This document shows, one piece after another, positions 63,718 to 64,000 of a stretch of DNA of 64,000 nt. The translations under genes were made by a program, and so were the position numbers. The notes under the pieces are model-generated. The model ran no database searches and was not told where the DNA came from. It saw nothing but the letters and a program-made list of their open reading frames with translations. The stretch comes from Parvularcula dongshanensis (GTDB lineage Bacteria; Pseudomonadota; Alphaproteobacteria; Caulobacterales; Parvularculaceae). The stretch covers positions 248,001 through 312,000 of the forward strand of contig NZ_JACHOB010000003.1 of the NCBI RefSeq assembly GCF_014199615.1, written 5' to 3'. Position 1 is the stretch's first letter; each line of letters opens with the position of its first letter.

Positions 63718-64000
63718 TTACCAGGTCCCCTCGTTCGGCATGCTCGCCCAGGGCTCCTGCGGCGGCAGGGCGTCGCCCTTCTGCAGAAGCTCGACCGAGA
63801 TGCCGTCCGGCGATCGGACGAAAGCCATGTGTCCGTCGCGGGGCGGACGGTTGATCGTCACGCCCGCCGCCTGCAGCTTCTCGCAAAGGGCGTAAAGGTC
63901 GTCCACGCGGTAGGCGAGGTGACCGAAGTTCCGCCCGCCCGAGTACTCTTCGGGATCCCAATTATAGGTCAGCTCGACCATCGGCGACTTGTCCCGCTCG
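63718..64000 (-). CDS. gloA: lactoylglutathione lyase, C-terminal part (cut by window edge)
   Basis: Only the last ~94 residues are in the window. The frame continues past 64000 ([19 protein letters not shown]). [19 protein letters not shown] carries the metal-site His, and [11 protein letters not shown] carries the metal-site Glu. Glyoxalase I isomerises the methylglyoxal-glutathione hemithioacetal. The N-terminal half lies to the right. Confidence 0.92.
   Translation of the reverse strand, partial: ERDKSPMVELTYNWDPEEYSGGRNFGHLAYRVDDLYALCEKLQAAGVTINRPPRDGHMAFVRSPDGISVELLQKGDALPPQEPWASMPNEGTW

Overview
The window is a high-GC chromosomal segment from an alphaproteobacterium. The gene orders topA/prs, rplU-rpmA-(GNAT)-obgE, rnd-lptC-lptA-lptB-rpoN, aroK-aroB-corC, bolA beside a J-domain gene, and surA-pdxA-rsmA are all typical of that class, as is the helix-hairpin-helix tail on ribosomal protein L21. 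I cannot name a genus. Both ends cut genes: topA at the left and gloA at the right.

Positions 1-13277 are core chromosome: topA, a small ORF and prs; a tightly overlapping lgt-midA-pgeF operon; a divergent pair of DJ-1-fold genes (a GlxA-type regulator and an isonitrile-hydratase-like enzyme); rplU-rpmA with a terminator; a small membrane protein, two acetyltransferases and obgE; and an SSS symporter.

Positions about 13278-28472 are accessory DNA lying against tRNA-Thr(UGU). The well-defined element runs from a displaced tRNA-Thr 3' end at 15181 to the intact tRNA-Thr at 28397-28472. It carries a tyrosine integrase with its own promoter and arm-type repeats at both ends. Its cargo is a four-gene operon of unusual composition (DNA methyltransferase, phosphoribosyltransferase-like protein, ORC/CDC6-like AAA ATPase, unrecognised Rossmann-like protein) at 16778-22131, and this is the best candidate for a little-described defence or conflict system. 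After that come ardA, two small ORFs, a DUF2840 gene, a DUF3363-type relaxase, a stub resembling a VirD4 N terminus, and a ribbon-helix-helix gene. No mating-pair-formation genes are present, so the element is a mobilizable element or a decayed ICE. DNA just left of its left att site resembles its right end, so the chrA segment (13278-15180) is probably a remnant of an older element at the same tRNA gene.

Positions 28582-45774 return to chromosome: a cNMP-binding thioredoxin-reductase-like flavoprotein, DUF962, an XRE regulator, MaoC, a HerA-like ATPase with a histidine kinase, a PfpI protein, a Rieske/AIF-type oxidoreductase, carA, yqeY, an old-yellow-enzyme homologue, a GH13 glucosidase, a DUF2959 lipoprotein, and rpoN-lptB-lptA-lptC.

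Positions 45885-64000 hold rnd, aroK-aroB-corC-MFS, bolA, a J-domain gene, yitT, a CcmG/DsbE thioredoxin, surA-pdxA-rsmA, a small ORF, rlmJ, a DUF2807 lipoprotein, gatB, a frameshifted two-repeat iron-transport-like protein with an outer-membrane partner, a membrane-anchored hypothetical, DUF488, a VOC protein and gloA. Many genes overlap by 1-4 bp (ATGA, GTGA, TGATG), so translational coupling is common. Three convergent pairs share overlapping stop codons.
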